DNA from: a virus
Length of the DNA: 31,573 nucleotides
Strand: one strand, 5' to 3'
IMG/VR virus record: IMGVR_UViG_3300006917_000090
Span: 1 to 31,573 of that record
The notes beneath the pieces are model-generated. The model did no database searches and had not been told where the DNA came from. It worked only from the letters and a program-made list of their open reading frames with translations. The number at the start of each line of letters is the position of its first letter. Within the stretch, counting starts at the first letter, position 1. Shown piece by piece: positions 15,068-22,258 of this stretch. The position numbers and the translations under genes are program-made.

Positions 15068-17232
15068 GCGGACCCATTGCCGATCAAAACCGTATTGTCC
15101 GCTGGCGCGATGGCAGCGATGGCGGTCAAATTTGCGCTCGCAGCCTGGAAAGCCGCCGATGATTGCCCGTCGAGCAGATCGGCATCCAGCCCGCTCCCGG
15201 CCCCGTCAACCGTCAGGAGCGCGGCGAGGATTTCAGCGGCCGTTTGATCTGCGGTCGCGCCATCCTCGACATTGAGCAACGTTCGGATCTGCGTGGCGGT
15301 CGCGTCCTCTGGATCGCCCGTGCTGGCAGTGATGCGGGCTTTGATCGTCGATGCCGCCATGTTCGCAAGCTTGGCGTTGCTCACCGCGTCGTTGGCGATG
15401 GTTGCCGCGAAGCTTCCGCTCCCTGAGCCGGTCACATCTCCGGTTAGAGTGATCGTCTGATCGCCCGTGTTCGTGCCGCTGATGGTCGCGTCTCCGCTAA
15501 AGGTAAGCGTCCGGTCAGAGTCGCCGGTTGTGATCGTCAAAACTCGATCTGCCGTGATGTTCGATCCCGGCACAAGCGAAAGCCCGTGGCTTGCGTTCGT
15601 ATCTTTGACCTTCAGTCCTGTGTTGTTGAGGTAAACGCTCGTTATGTCGGTATTCGCACCTGATGCCGCCTTGGCGTTCCAGGTCGCGGCGCTGGAAATG
15701 TAGGAATCGCCGATGGCCGTTCCGTTCCAAGTCCCGTTCGCGATTGTTCCGACCGTGACGATGGAATCATCCCCGGAGTAGGTGCCGTTGGCGACCGAAA
15801 GCAGCGTTCCGTTGAACGCCTGCACATCCGTCCCAATTACCAAGCCGAGAGCGGTCCTCGCTGCGCTCGCGCTTGTCGCGCCCGTGCCGCCGTTGGCGAT
15901 TGGGAGCGTCCCGGTCACGTTACCGGAAAGCGAGACATTCCCCGCCGTAATCTGCTGGCCCGAAAGCGAAAGGTAAGTGTGCCCGGCGAGCGTTACCGGC
16001 GTTGAATTGTCGGTCCCGGCCGCATCGACCCCGATCGAGGTTCGCAGCGTCGATCCGCTTTCGCCTACCCATGCAGTCCCGTTGCCGATCAGGACCGTGT
16101 TATCGGCCGGCGTGATCGCCGCGATGGCCGTTAGGTTCGCGCTCGCGGTCTGAAATGCCGCCGATGATTGACCATCGAGGAGATCCGCATCGAGAAGTGA
16201 TCCCGCGCCATCAACGGTCAAAAGCGCCGCGAGTATTTCGGCCGCCGATTGATCCGCAGTCGCCCCAGTCTCGATGCCGTCGAGCTTGGACGCGTAGGTC
16301 GAGGACATCAACCCTTTAACGGTCGCGTTCGCCAGCCGGATGTCGTCGCTGCCGTCAACGTGGGAGGCGGCATGAGCGGTAGGCGTGCGCGCATCGGTAA
16401 ACCGCGAGTCATCCCCGAGGGCGACAGTTCCGGCACTGGTGCCAGTGTTCAACGTCGAGCTATTGCCAAGGCCGAGAGACGTTCGCGCCGTGGCACCAGA
16501 TTCGCCCACAAAGGCCGTTCCATTGCCGACGATAAAAGCGTTGTCCGTCGGTGCCAACGCGCCCAGCGTCGTCAGGTTGGCATTGGCGGCCTGATAGGTG
16601 CCGTCGTGGTTGTGATTGCCGAGAGCAACGGTAGTCCCGTTCGCGCCGGTGTTGAGCGTGGACGAATTACCGAGGCCCGTTACCTGCGTATTGGCGATCG
16701 AGAGATTTCCCTGGTGCGTCGTCACGGCCGCGCTTGTGACCGCCGAAACAGTGCCGGATAGCGTGAGGTTTCCGCTGCTGGTAATCGGCCCGCCTGAGAA
16801 CGAAAGGCCGGATACCGAGGTATTCGCGTTGACGCTAGTCACGGTCCCGTTGCCGCTGCCGCCGGATACCGTGGAAAATGAACCGTTACCGTAAAGGACG
16901 GTGCTAGAATTGCCGTCCAGATTTATCGTGGAGACATTACCCAAGCCGAGATTGGACCGCGCAGCCGTCGCATTAGCCGCCCCGGTGCCTCCGCTCGCAA
17001 CGCCAAGCGTGCCCGACAAACTGAGATTTCCGGAGCTGGTGATTGGCGAACCGCTGAAGCTCAGGCCGGTGAGCGTTGTGTTCGCGCCGACGCTCGTTAC
17101 CGTGCCGCTTGCAGACGATCCCGCAGGCCCGTGGAAAGTCTCAATTACCCGAACCTCATCATCCGGAATGACAACGTCAATCCGCCGCAGCGATTCATCG
17201 ACGGTGACTGTGATATTGGCGACTTCTGGCAT
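15028..17232 (-). CDS. Tail fibre, N-terminal and shaft portion of a frameshifted gene
   Basis: This 734-residue, Gly/Thr/Ser/Asn-rich protein starts one base after the stop of the preceding gene. The opening domain (MPEVANITVTVDESLRRIDVVIPDDEVRVIETFHGPAG) probably attaches to the tail. The shaft contains motifs such as GGTGATSASAARTALGLVIG, LSGNVTGTLPIANGGTG and YLSLSGQQITAGNV, common in phage fibres. The frame ends abnormally (VGRAGPRLEPR) where the paralogous internal repeat reads VGESGSTLRTSIG. One missing base in a G-run near 15058-15060 explains it. Restoring one base gives a single 1299-residue fibre. Confidence 0.75.
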   Translation of the reverse strand: MPEVANITVTVDESLRRIDVVIPDDEVRVIETFHGPAGSSASGTVTSVGANTTLTGLSFSGSPITSSGNLSLSGTLGVASGGTGAANATAARSNLGLGNVSTINLDGNSSTVLYGNGSFSTVSGGSGNGTVTSVNANTSVSGLSFSGGPITSSGNLTLSGTVSAVTSAAVTTHQGNLSIANTQVTGLGNSSTLNTGANGTTVALGNHNHDGTYQAANANLTTLGALAPTDNAFIVGNGTAFVGESGATARTSLGLGNSSTLNTGTSAGTVALGDDSRFTDARTPTAHAASHVDGSDDIRLANATVKGLMSSTYASKLDGIETGATADQSAAEILAALLTVDGAGSLLDADLLDGQSSAAFQTASANLTAIAAITPADNTVLIGNGTAWVGESGSTLRTSIGVDAAGTDNSTPVTLAGHTYLSLSGQQITAGNVSLSGNVTGTLPIANGGTGATSASAARTALGLVIGTDVQAFNGTLLSVANGTYSGDDSIVTVGTIANGTWNGTAIGDSYISSAATWNAKAASGANTDITSVYLNNTGLKVKDTNASHGLSLVPGSNITADRVLTITTGDSDRTLTFSGDATISGTNTGDQTITLTGDVTGSGSGSFAATIANDAVSNAKLANMAASTIKARITASTGDPEDATATQIRTLLNVEDGATADQTAAEILAALLTVDGAGSGLDADLLDGQSSAAFQAASANLTAIAAIAPADNTVLIGNGSAWVGRAGPRLEPR
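15056..15061 (-). other. Probable single-base deletion (frameshift site)
   Basis: On the - strand GTC GGG AGA GCG should read GTC GGG GAG AGC GGG by comparison with the internal repeat copy at about 16055-16075, which reads GTA GGC GAA AGC GGA. The + strand segment here is 15 bases long and the paralogous one is 16. Inserting one base joins the 15028-17232 and 13334-15067 frames into a 3900-base gene with no stop. Confidence 0.8.
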
Positions 17233-17233
17233 A

Positions 17234-17578
17234 TCACGGCTGAGTAATTACCGGCTCGACGCTGGCGCGTCCGATGACGTAGGGCGGCAATTCTTTACCG
17301 TCCGCATCATCACAAACCAGATCCCACGAATACCGACCGACCGTGGCGTTTGCCGTGGCGTTTCCAGTTAAAGAGATGGTCACAACCCCGCCTGTCGCAT
17401 TGGCGATTGTCGGGTTTAGGTCGAGTATGACCGATCCGGATTCGCTCAATCTGACTTCCGCGTAGGCCGTGTAACCAGTGAGATTCTTGGCAACGCCGTC
17501 CGCGTCCTTCAGGTTGAGCGTCAAATCGAACGCCCGCCCCTTGTAAATAGTGATGTGATGTTCTCCTGGCTTTGGCAT
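17234..17578 (-). CDS. Fibre/baseplate-associated beta protein
   Basis: This 114-residue protein opens with HHITIYKGRAFDLTLNLKDADGVAKNLTGYTAYAEVRLSE. The pattern of 'K-G-x-x-F-D-L-T-L', a D-G turn and 'L-T-G-Y' resembles the small beta-sandwich domain that many phages carry in the fibre or baseplate region (BppU N-terminal-like). It ends 1 base before the fibre start, so it is coupled to it. A role in linking the fibre to the tail is likely. The antisense + frame here is a shadow. The start at 17578 is the only good ATG. Confidence 0.6.
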   Translation of the reverse strand: MPKPGEHHITIYKGRAFDLTLNLKDADGVAKNLTGYTAYAEVRLSESGSVILDLNPTIANATGGVVTISLTGNATANATVGRYSWDLVCDDADGKELPPYVIGRASVEPVITQP

Positions 17579-17596
17579 GGGATTGGTGAGTTTGGA

Positions 17597-19636
17597 TTAC
17601 CATGCGGACGCGGTGCCGACGCGCTTAACCTGGAAGGCGACGGAAAGGAAATAGGCATCGGACGCTGACGTATCAGACCCGTCCGTTGCATTTCGCGCGA
17701 CCCTGAACTGAACCCATTTACCTGCCGCAGGCGTCCCGGCGAAAGTGATAGCTCCGGTCGCGGACGTGAGGCCGATCCGGTTTGCCGCCGCCGCCGTGTC
17801 GGTAATCGTTACGGCCGTTCCAAGAGCTGTCGCATTGTAATCCAGCGTGTCCTCGACACATAGACCGGCAATCGACCAGACGACATCGCCGGAACTGCCG
17901 ATCCATGCCACTTTGCATTTGATAGACGTTGCGCTGTCCCAGTCGTCAGGCAAGCGGAACATTCCCCACGCATATTCGATCGTGCTGGCGTCGTATGCGA
18001 AAATCTTCCAAATGATGTCATTAGACCCGGAATCGGCGACGGTATCTTGCGCCGGACTAACCGCTCCCAGCCACATTTCCTCTGATGTCACCACGATCTC
18101 ATCCCAATAGGTGAAGCTGGTAATTGCTGGCGCTCCCCACGCGGGATTCGCTCCCGCGCCTTGCGTAAGGAGGCTGTAACCGCTCATCCCATAGGGCAGT
18201 CGAGTCCAGGCCGAGCCGTTGTAATAGAGAAGATCGCCCTGCGCTGGAGTGCCGCTGGCCGAGATAATCGACGATCCGTTGACCGTGACGTTACCGCTCC
18301 CCTTGGATACGAGATTCAGACCGATATTCGTGTCGTCGCCCTTCGCGCGAATCGTCACGTTGCCTCCGGTCGCGGCGTTCTGAACGTCCAGATAGTTCAC
18401 GGCCGAAGCCGTCACGTTCGCCGTCAAGACTTCATTCCCGGCCGTATCAAGCAACCCGTAGCCGTTCGCGACGATGATCTGATTCGAGTTTGTATGAAGG
18501 TTCGCGCCGAGCGTGACGTTGCCGCTACCTTTCGAGTCTAGCGTGAGATCGATATTCGAGGCCGTGCCGTTCGCCGCGATGCTCGGGCTAGTCGCGTTGG
18601 CGTTGGTGATCTCGATATATGCCGTCGCGTTCGCGGTCTTCTGAAAACGGAGCGACCAGTTGCCGGAATCGTCCTGAATCCCGGTGGCGTCGTCAAATTG
18701 GATCGAGTAGCTATTCGCGTCGAGATTGCCGCCAAGCTGCGGCGTCGTGTCGTTGACGATGTTCGCCGTTGTCGCCAGGGCAGTATCGATCCCGTTAAGG
18801 TGCCCGCCCACGGTCGCATTGGCCGGCGTGTAATTTGACATGCTTGCTGGCGCGGAAACATCGGTCGCCGCCGCTGCAGCGAAAAGGCTTTGTAGCTTCC
18901 ATACCTTCGCGTTCGTGGACGCGTTGTAATCATCGGGCCGGATGATGTTCGGCGATGATTCCGCGTCCGTCCCGGCTTTTAGGACATAGATACTCCATCG
19001 ATTCGCGGCCGTATCTTGGTCATTGATGCCGACCGAATAAGGCGGCGTGAGGCTCGTTGTGGCGATGGAATCGAGATCCGCCGATGTGCCGCCGGTCAGA
19101 CTGGTAATCGCCGGCAGCCAGCGGAAAACCTGTGCCGCCGAGGGGTAGGGCGGATCGGCAGCGGTTGGAACTCCCTCATCTCCGCGAATCACGTCAGCTT
19201 CACAGAAAAGCGGTATCGTCCGCGTGCTTTGTAGCATCCCGGAACCGGAAATATCGACCTGGAACTCAGAGATTAGCTCGATCACCGGATCAGTCCCGAT
19301 GGCTGTTTCAAGCTCTGCCGTGTTAAATGAAATGGTCGCGTAGTAAAAATCCGTATCCTCCCACGCGCTATCGTTGACGGTCGTAGCCGCCGTCCAGGTC
19401 GTTGCCGAAGTCAGAAAGCTTCCCGCGAAATCGCCTTTTTCTTTGACACCGAAAGTCAGCTCGGACGATGCCGCCAAAAGCTCAGGAACCCCGCCGCGAT
19501 GAAACTGGACGCCCCACCGGGCCGAGTCGTGCAACTTTACGACGATCTCTTGAACCGCTTGGCGGCTGCCAAGCTCGGAAGAAACCAGCATGGAATCGAG
19601 ATCGATCCAGAAGCGGCGGAGGACGGACGTAGCCAT
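17597..19636 (-). CDS. Large tail fibre / tip protein
   Basis: This 679-residue protein is the first gene of the - strand block. Its N-terminal domain (about residues 1-170, MATSVLRRFWIDLDSMLVSSELGSRQAVQ) is non-repetitive and contains a bundle of aromatic beta strands. A central shaft shows repeats of the type GSGNVTLGANLHTNSNQIIVANGYG, DTNIGLNLVSKGSGNVTVNG. The C-terminal 170 residues (SFTYWDEIVVTSEEMWLGAVSPAQD) form a separate beta domain, perhaps carbohydrate-binding. On the - strand TTGACA lies at 19656-19651, 14 bases before the ATG. Role: part of the adsorption apparatus, inferred from repeats and neighbours. Confidence 0.75.
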   Translation of the reverse strand: MATSVLRRFWIDLDSMLVSSELGSRQAVQEIVVKLHDSARWGVQFHRGGVPELLAASSELTFGVKEKGDFAGSFLTSATTWTAATTVNDSAWEDTDFYYATISFNTAELETAIGTDPVIELISEFQVDISGSGMLQSTRTIPLFCEADVIRGDEGVPTAADPPYPSAAQVFRWLPAITSLTGGTSADLDSIATTSLTPPYSVGINDQDTAANRWSIYVLKAGTDAESSPNIIRPDDYNASTNAKVWKLQSLFAAAAATDVSAPASMSNYTPANATVGGHLNGIDTALATTANIVNDTTPQLGGNLDANSYSIQFDDATGIQDDSGNWSLRFQKTANATAYIEITNANATSPSIAANGTASNIDLTLDSKGSGNVTLGANLHTNSNQIIVANGYGLLDTAGNEVLTANVTASAVNYLDVQNAATGGNVTIRAKGDDTNIGLNLVSKGSGNVTVNGSSIISASGTPAQGDLLYYNGSAWTRLPYGMSGYSLLTQGAGANPAWGAPAITSFTYWDEIVVTSEEMWLGAVSPAQDTVADSGSNDIIWKIFAYDASTIEYAWGMFRLPDDWDSATSIKCKVAWIGSSGDVVWSIAGLCVEDTLDYNATALGTAVTITDTAAAANRIGLTSATGAITFAGTPAAGKWVQFRVARNATDGSDTSASDAYFLSVAFQVKRVGTASAW

Positions 19637-19650
19637 TGAAACTGCCGCAA

Positions 19651-19667
19651 TGTCAACGCGGTTGACA
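19651..19667. promoter_or_regulatory. Divergent TTGACA inverted repeat
   Basis: TGTCAA at 19651-19656 and TTGACA at 19662-19667 form a perfect inverted repeat with a 5-base spacer (CGCGG). They lie between the divergent fibre gene (ATG 19636) and PAS gene (ATG 19688). Each half is a TTGACA box upstream of its own gene, 14 and 20 bases from the ATG. It may be an operator, a pair of overlapping -35 boxes, or the non-SD start motif repeated on both strands. Confidence 0.55.
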
Positions 19668-19687
19668 GCCTACCCAAATCGAACCAA

Positions 19688-20299
19688 ATGGCTACTTCCA
19701 TCGCCTCCGTAAAAGCCTTCCGGGCGCACATGGAACCGAAAGAAATCAACGAATGGCTTGGCGTCGGTGGCGCGATTTCAGCCATCGCCATTTTCATCTG
19801 GCGAAAAGCCCTGCTCGGTTTCTTCCGCTGGATTTGTAACGCGATCAAAGCGCCGGCCAGGATCAACGAGATGGCAAAGACTCTTGAAAGCCTTTCTGCC
19901 GGGCTGCATACCGCAACTGCCCTTTCCCGCGCCACATGGGACGCGCTCTCGTTCCCGGTCTGGCACTCGGACGCCAGCGGCCTTTGTGTCCATGTCAATG
20001 CGTCCTACCGAGAAATCCTAAAAGTGCAATTTTCGGATGTCTCTGGCGATTCGTGGCGGTCCATCATCTATCAGGATGACAGGGAGCTAGTTTGGCGCGA
20101 ATGGGACTCGGCGATCAAGCAAAACCGGGACTTCGATTTGTCCTACCGATGGATTTCCAAAGAGGGCGAGATTATCCCGATTCACGCCCGCGCCTCACGA
20201 CTGCTCGCGGCAGACGGCAAAATTGCCGGATGGGTCGCTTTCGTGACCGTTCTTCCGTCTAATCGCCAGCATACTCAACCGATTAGACTTCAAGCCTGA
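19688..20299 (+). CDS. Membrane-anchored PAS domain protein
   Basis: This 203-residue protein has a cytoplasmic-type N-terminus, then a hydrophobic segment at about residues 24-48 (LGVGGAISAIAIFIW through LLGFF) flanked by basic residues. After a helical linker comes a PAS domain (about residues 82-195) with the usual WxSDASGLCxHVNxSY and DLSYRWISKEGEIIPIHARA signatures, the latter the PAS-core beta strands. No kinase, GGDEF, HTH or other output domain follows. It could be a sensor, an adaptor that titrates a host PAS partner, or a membrane exclusion factor. It runs opposite to the fibre block and shares 10 bases at its 3' end with the next - strand gene. Confidence 0.8.
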   Translation: MATSIASVKAFRAHMEPKEINEWLGVGGAISAIAIFIWRKALLGFFRWICNAIKAPARINEMAKTLESLSAGLHTATALSRATWDALSFPVWHSDASGLCVHVNASYREILKVQFSDVSGDSWRSIIYQDDRELVWREWDSAIKQNRDFDLSYRWISKEGEIIPIHARASRLLAADGKIAGWVAFVTVLPSNRQHTQPIRLQA

Positions 20300-20793
20300 T
20301 CGGCTTCCATTTCTTCAAGCGTTTCGTAAAGCGCAACCAGCGGCCGCAGTCTATCGGCCAGCATCTCGCGAACCGGCTGCGGCCAATCAGCAATGGCGCT
20401 TTCTTCCGTCCGTTTCCGCAACCAGGAGTGCAGCGATTCCAGGGGCGAGGCGAACGCCATCCATGCGCCCGATCCGGGGCCGGCGACCTTCTCGACTTGC
20501 TCGCGGACAGCCGGGAGCGCAAGTAGCGGGAGCATCATCTGCGAATTGATCCGGCCGTCATCGCCAGTCAATTCCGCCCGGCGCGCGTAGAAATTGCGGA
20601 AAATCTTTTGGGCGCTCGCATTGAACGGCAGCGCGTCGAAATCAAATCCGGCCGCGTCATCGGCCTTTTCCAGCCGCTCGCCGATCTGGATTGCTAGATG
20701 GCCGGAGTCAGAAACCGCTTGCGTAAAACGGTTGTATAACTCGCTGATTTCCGTTGCGAGATTGAGGCTAAGTTGCACGGTTTTTTGTGGCAT
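20290..20793 (-). CDS. Hypothetical helical protein
   Basis: This 167-residue protein is rich in Ala, Leu and Glu, with few predicted strands. N-terminal helix VQLSLNLATEISELYNRFTQAVSDSGHLAIQIGERLEKADD is amphipathic, and the middle contains FRNFYARRAELTGDDGRINSQMM. I do not recognise the family. It overlaps the C-terminal part of the upstream - strand frame by 100 bases, so one of the two is probably shorter or the boundary is uncertain. The stop falls within the last 10 bases of the convergent PAS gene. Confidence 0.55.
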   Translation of the reverse strand: MPQKTVQLSLNLATEISELYNRFTQAVSDSGHLAIQIGERLEKADDAAGFDFDALPFNASAQKIFRNFYARRAELTGDDGRINSQMMLPLLALPAVREQVEKVAGPGSGAWMAFASPLESLHSWLRKRTEESAIADWPQPVREMLADRLRPLVALYETLEEMEADQA

Positions 20794-21305
20794 CGTTTTA
20801 GGCTTTCTGAGGTTCGGGATTGCAGTGATTTCGCCCGTAAAGGCGGCGGTAAATGGAAGGCGTCCACGAACTCTGTCCGGATGACCGCGAGCCGCTGTTT
20901 CGAGATTCCGAACCGTGTCGCGGCAGTCTCAACCGATTCATCGAAATCGGGAAAGCCGAGGGCCGAAGCGATGGCCCAGAGCGTCGCCGGGACATTGCCC
21001 GAGTCAAGCAACCGGCGGATCACCATCCCGAGCATTGACCGCTCCTCGCGCGAAGTCGCGCCGCGGTCCTCGATTTCAGCGGCCAGCGGCATATCCTCGA
21101 TGCTCCGGCGCTTGCCGTTGATTTGCTGAATATCCCCGTCCGGTTGATCCCAGCCCTGCGCCTTTAGCTCCGCCCGCTGGCGCGGCGTGAGGCTGGCAAA
21201 CCATCGGCGATACTCGGCCTGATACTCCCGCTGCTCGCGGGCGCGATGAGCGGCCGAAATCGTGTCCCCGTCCATCTCATCGTCGCAGTCGTCATGGCTT
21301 GGCAT
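20694..21305 (-). CDS. Hypothetical protein with possible HTH
   Basis: Reading from the ATG at 21305 (MPSHDDCDDEMDGDT) gives about 203 residues; the longer frame to 21341 uses a TTG inside a TTGACA box and looks less likely. It has an acidic start and then helices including REQREYQAEYRRWFASLTPRQRAEL. Near the C-terminus ATRFGISKQRLAVIR looks like a helix-turn-helix. The final 30-40 residues (CHKKPCNLASISQRKSASYTTV) lie in the 100 bases shared with the next gene and may be an over-run. Could be a DNA-binding regulator; family unknown. It is transcribed divergently from the cement-like gene. Confidence 0.5.
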   Translation of the reverse strand: MPSHDDCDDEMDGDTISAAHRAREQREYQAEYRRWFASLTPRQRAELKAQGWDQPDGDIQQINGKRRSIEDMPLAAEIEDRGATSREERSMLGMVIRRLLDSGNVPATLWAIASALGFPDFDESVETAATRFGISKQRLAVIRTEFVDAFHLPPPLRAKSLQSRTSESLKRCHKKPCNLASISQRKSASYTTVLRKRFLTPAI

Positions 21306-21314
21306 GACGGGATT

Positions 21315-21335
21315 TTTTACGCCAATTGCGTAAAA
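21315..21335. promoter_or_regulatory. Inverted repeat in divergent spacer (operator candidate)
   Basis: TTTTACGC at 21315-21322 and GCGTAAAA at 21328-21335 are perfect inverted arms around CAATT. The repeat lies in the 64-base gap between the divergent - strand gene (ATG 21305) and the + strand cement-like gene (ATG 21370), next to a - strand TTGACA at 21341-21336 and a + strand TTGACA at 21350-21355. It has the size of a dimer-binding operator. It is not followed by a T-run long enough to call a terminator. Confidence 0.45.
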
Positions 21336-21369
21336 TGTCAATAGCTAGGTTGACAGTCCCGCAAAATCA

Positions 21370-21795
21370 ATGGCCGACTTGTCAATCACTACCACAGAAG
21401 TCATTCCCGGCGCTGCCGCCACGATCCTAACCGGCACGGCCGGCGCGAACATCACGGCCGGGCAGACGGTCTACGTCGATTCGTCCGACTCGAATACGAT
21501 CAAGCTGGCGCAAGATACCAGCACGAAATACGCTTTCGCCGGGATCGCCGTCTGCGGAGCGGCTACCGGCCAGCCGGTCAACTACTGCTCTTCGGATTCC
21601 GATTTTACCCTTGGCGCGTCTGCCAACATTACCGTTGGACAGGTTTACACTTTGAGCGACACGGCTGGCGGTATCCGCCCGGTAGCCGACAACGGGACCG
21701 GCGATTATGTGACGATCGTCGGGATCGGGAAAACGACCGCCAAGATTAAGACCCTAGCCGACGCGCGGCTACAGGCTGGCGCGGCGAAGGCGTGA
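21370..21795 (+). CDS. Capsid cement / decoration-like protein
   Basis: This 141-residue beta-rich protein has the layout of a common phage decoration family. It opens with an N-terminal ADLSITTTEVIPGAAATI segment. GTAGANITAGQTVYVDSSDSN-type text, a central ITVGQVYTLSDTAGGI and a C-terminal DYVTIVGIGKTTAKIK follow. That pattern is the one I associate with DUF2190-type capsid cement proteins. It lies far from the head genes (about 14 kb downstream of the capsid), which is unusual. TTGACA precedes the start by 14 bases, with no Shine-Dalgarno site. A beta-structured spike protein is the alternative. Confidence 0.65.
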   Translation: MADLSITTTEVIPGAAATILTGTAGANITAGQTVYVDSSDSNTIKLAQDTSTKYAFAGIAVCGAATGQPVNYCSSDSDFTLGASANITVGQVYTLSDTAGGIRPVADNGTGDYVTIVGIGKTTAKIKTLADARLQAGAAKA

Positions 21796-21799
21796 CGGT

Positions 21800-22003
21800 A
21801 TGGACGCGGCGCATCACGGCCTTTCCCCGATATTCCGCCCCCGGAATCGGAGGCGCTGGGGATGGGGCCGGAAGGCGCTCGCTGCTCTGGCGATTACCTG
21901 GCTGCTGCTGCTTTTCTCATACGTCCTGAGCTTCTTCGCCGCCAACGAGGCGCGCGATAGCTCGCCGACCGGGACATGGCTTTTTCGAGCGATGCCAGAT
22001 TGA
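21800..22003 (+). CDS. Small single-span membrane protein
   Basis: This 67-residue protein has a basic, Trp/Arg-rich N-terminus (RPRNRRRWGWGRKAL), one clear transmembrane helix at about residues 25-48 (ALAALAITWLLLLFSYVLSFFAA) and a short acidic tail. Together with the genes at 22007 and 22446 it lies in the lysis cassette, so a role in lysis, such as holin partner or spanin-like anchor, is possible. No lipobox or spanin pattern is seen. The stop is 3 bases before the next ATG. Confidence 0.55.
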   Translation: MDAAHHGLSPIFRPRNRRRWGWGRKALAALAITWLLLLFSYVLSFFAANEARDSSPTGTWLFRAMPD

Positions 22004-22006
22004 CCC

Positions 22007-22258
22007 ATGAAACTCCTGGATCAAATCAAGCTGGCGCTGCTGGCAAAGCGAATCCTCAAAGCCCTACCAGACATCGAAGTTATGAAAGAAAAACTCGCCT
22101 CGCGCAAACTCTGGGCAGCCTTTGCCGGCGCTGCCCTCGTGACATTCGGAAACCAGTTGGGACTCGCGCCCGATATGGTGACGACCATCGTCAATCTGGT
22201 GATGGTTTACATCGGCGGGCAAGCCGTCGTGGACGCCGCCGCCGCCGTGAAAAAGTGA
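22007..22258 (+). CDS. Holin-like membrane protein
   Basis: This 83-residue protein has an amphipathic N-terminal helix (MKLLDQIKLALLAKRILKALPDIEVMKEKL). Two hydrophobic stretches follow at about residues 34-49 (LWAAFAGAALVTFG) and 56-79 (MVTTIVNLVMVYIGGQAVVDAAAA), with a KK end. Size, two membrane spans and a place two genes before the endolysin fit a holin that opens the inner membrane for lysis. The stop overlaps a GTG start. No dual-start motif was looked for beyond the single ATG. Confidence 0.6.
   Translation: MKLLDQIKLALLAKRILKALPDIEVMKEKLASRKLWAAFAGAALVTFGNQLGLAPDMVTTIVNLVMVYIGGQAVVDAAAAVKK

Noticed and set aside
13455-17371. Many + strand frames across the fibre block
   Set aside because: They are antisense to the - strand fibre genes. 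Low-complexity GC-rich fibre DNA leaves the other strand open by chance.
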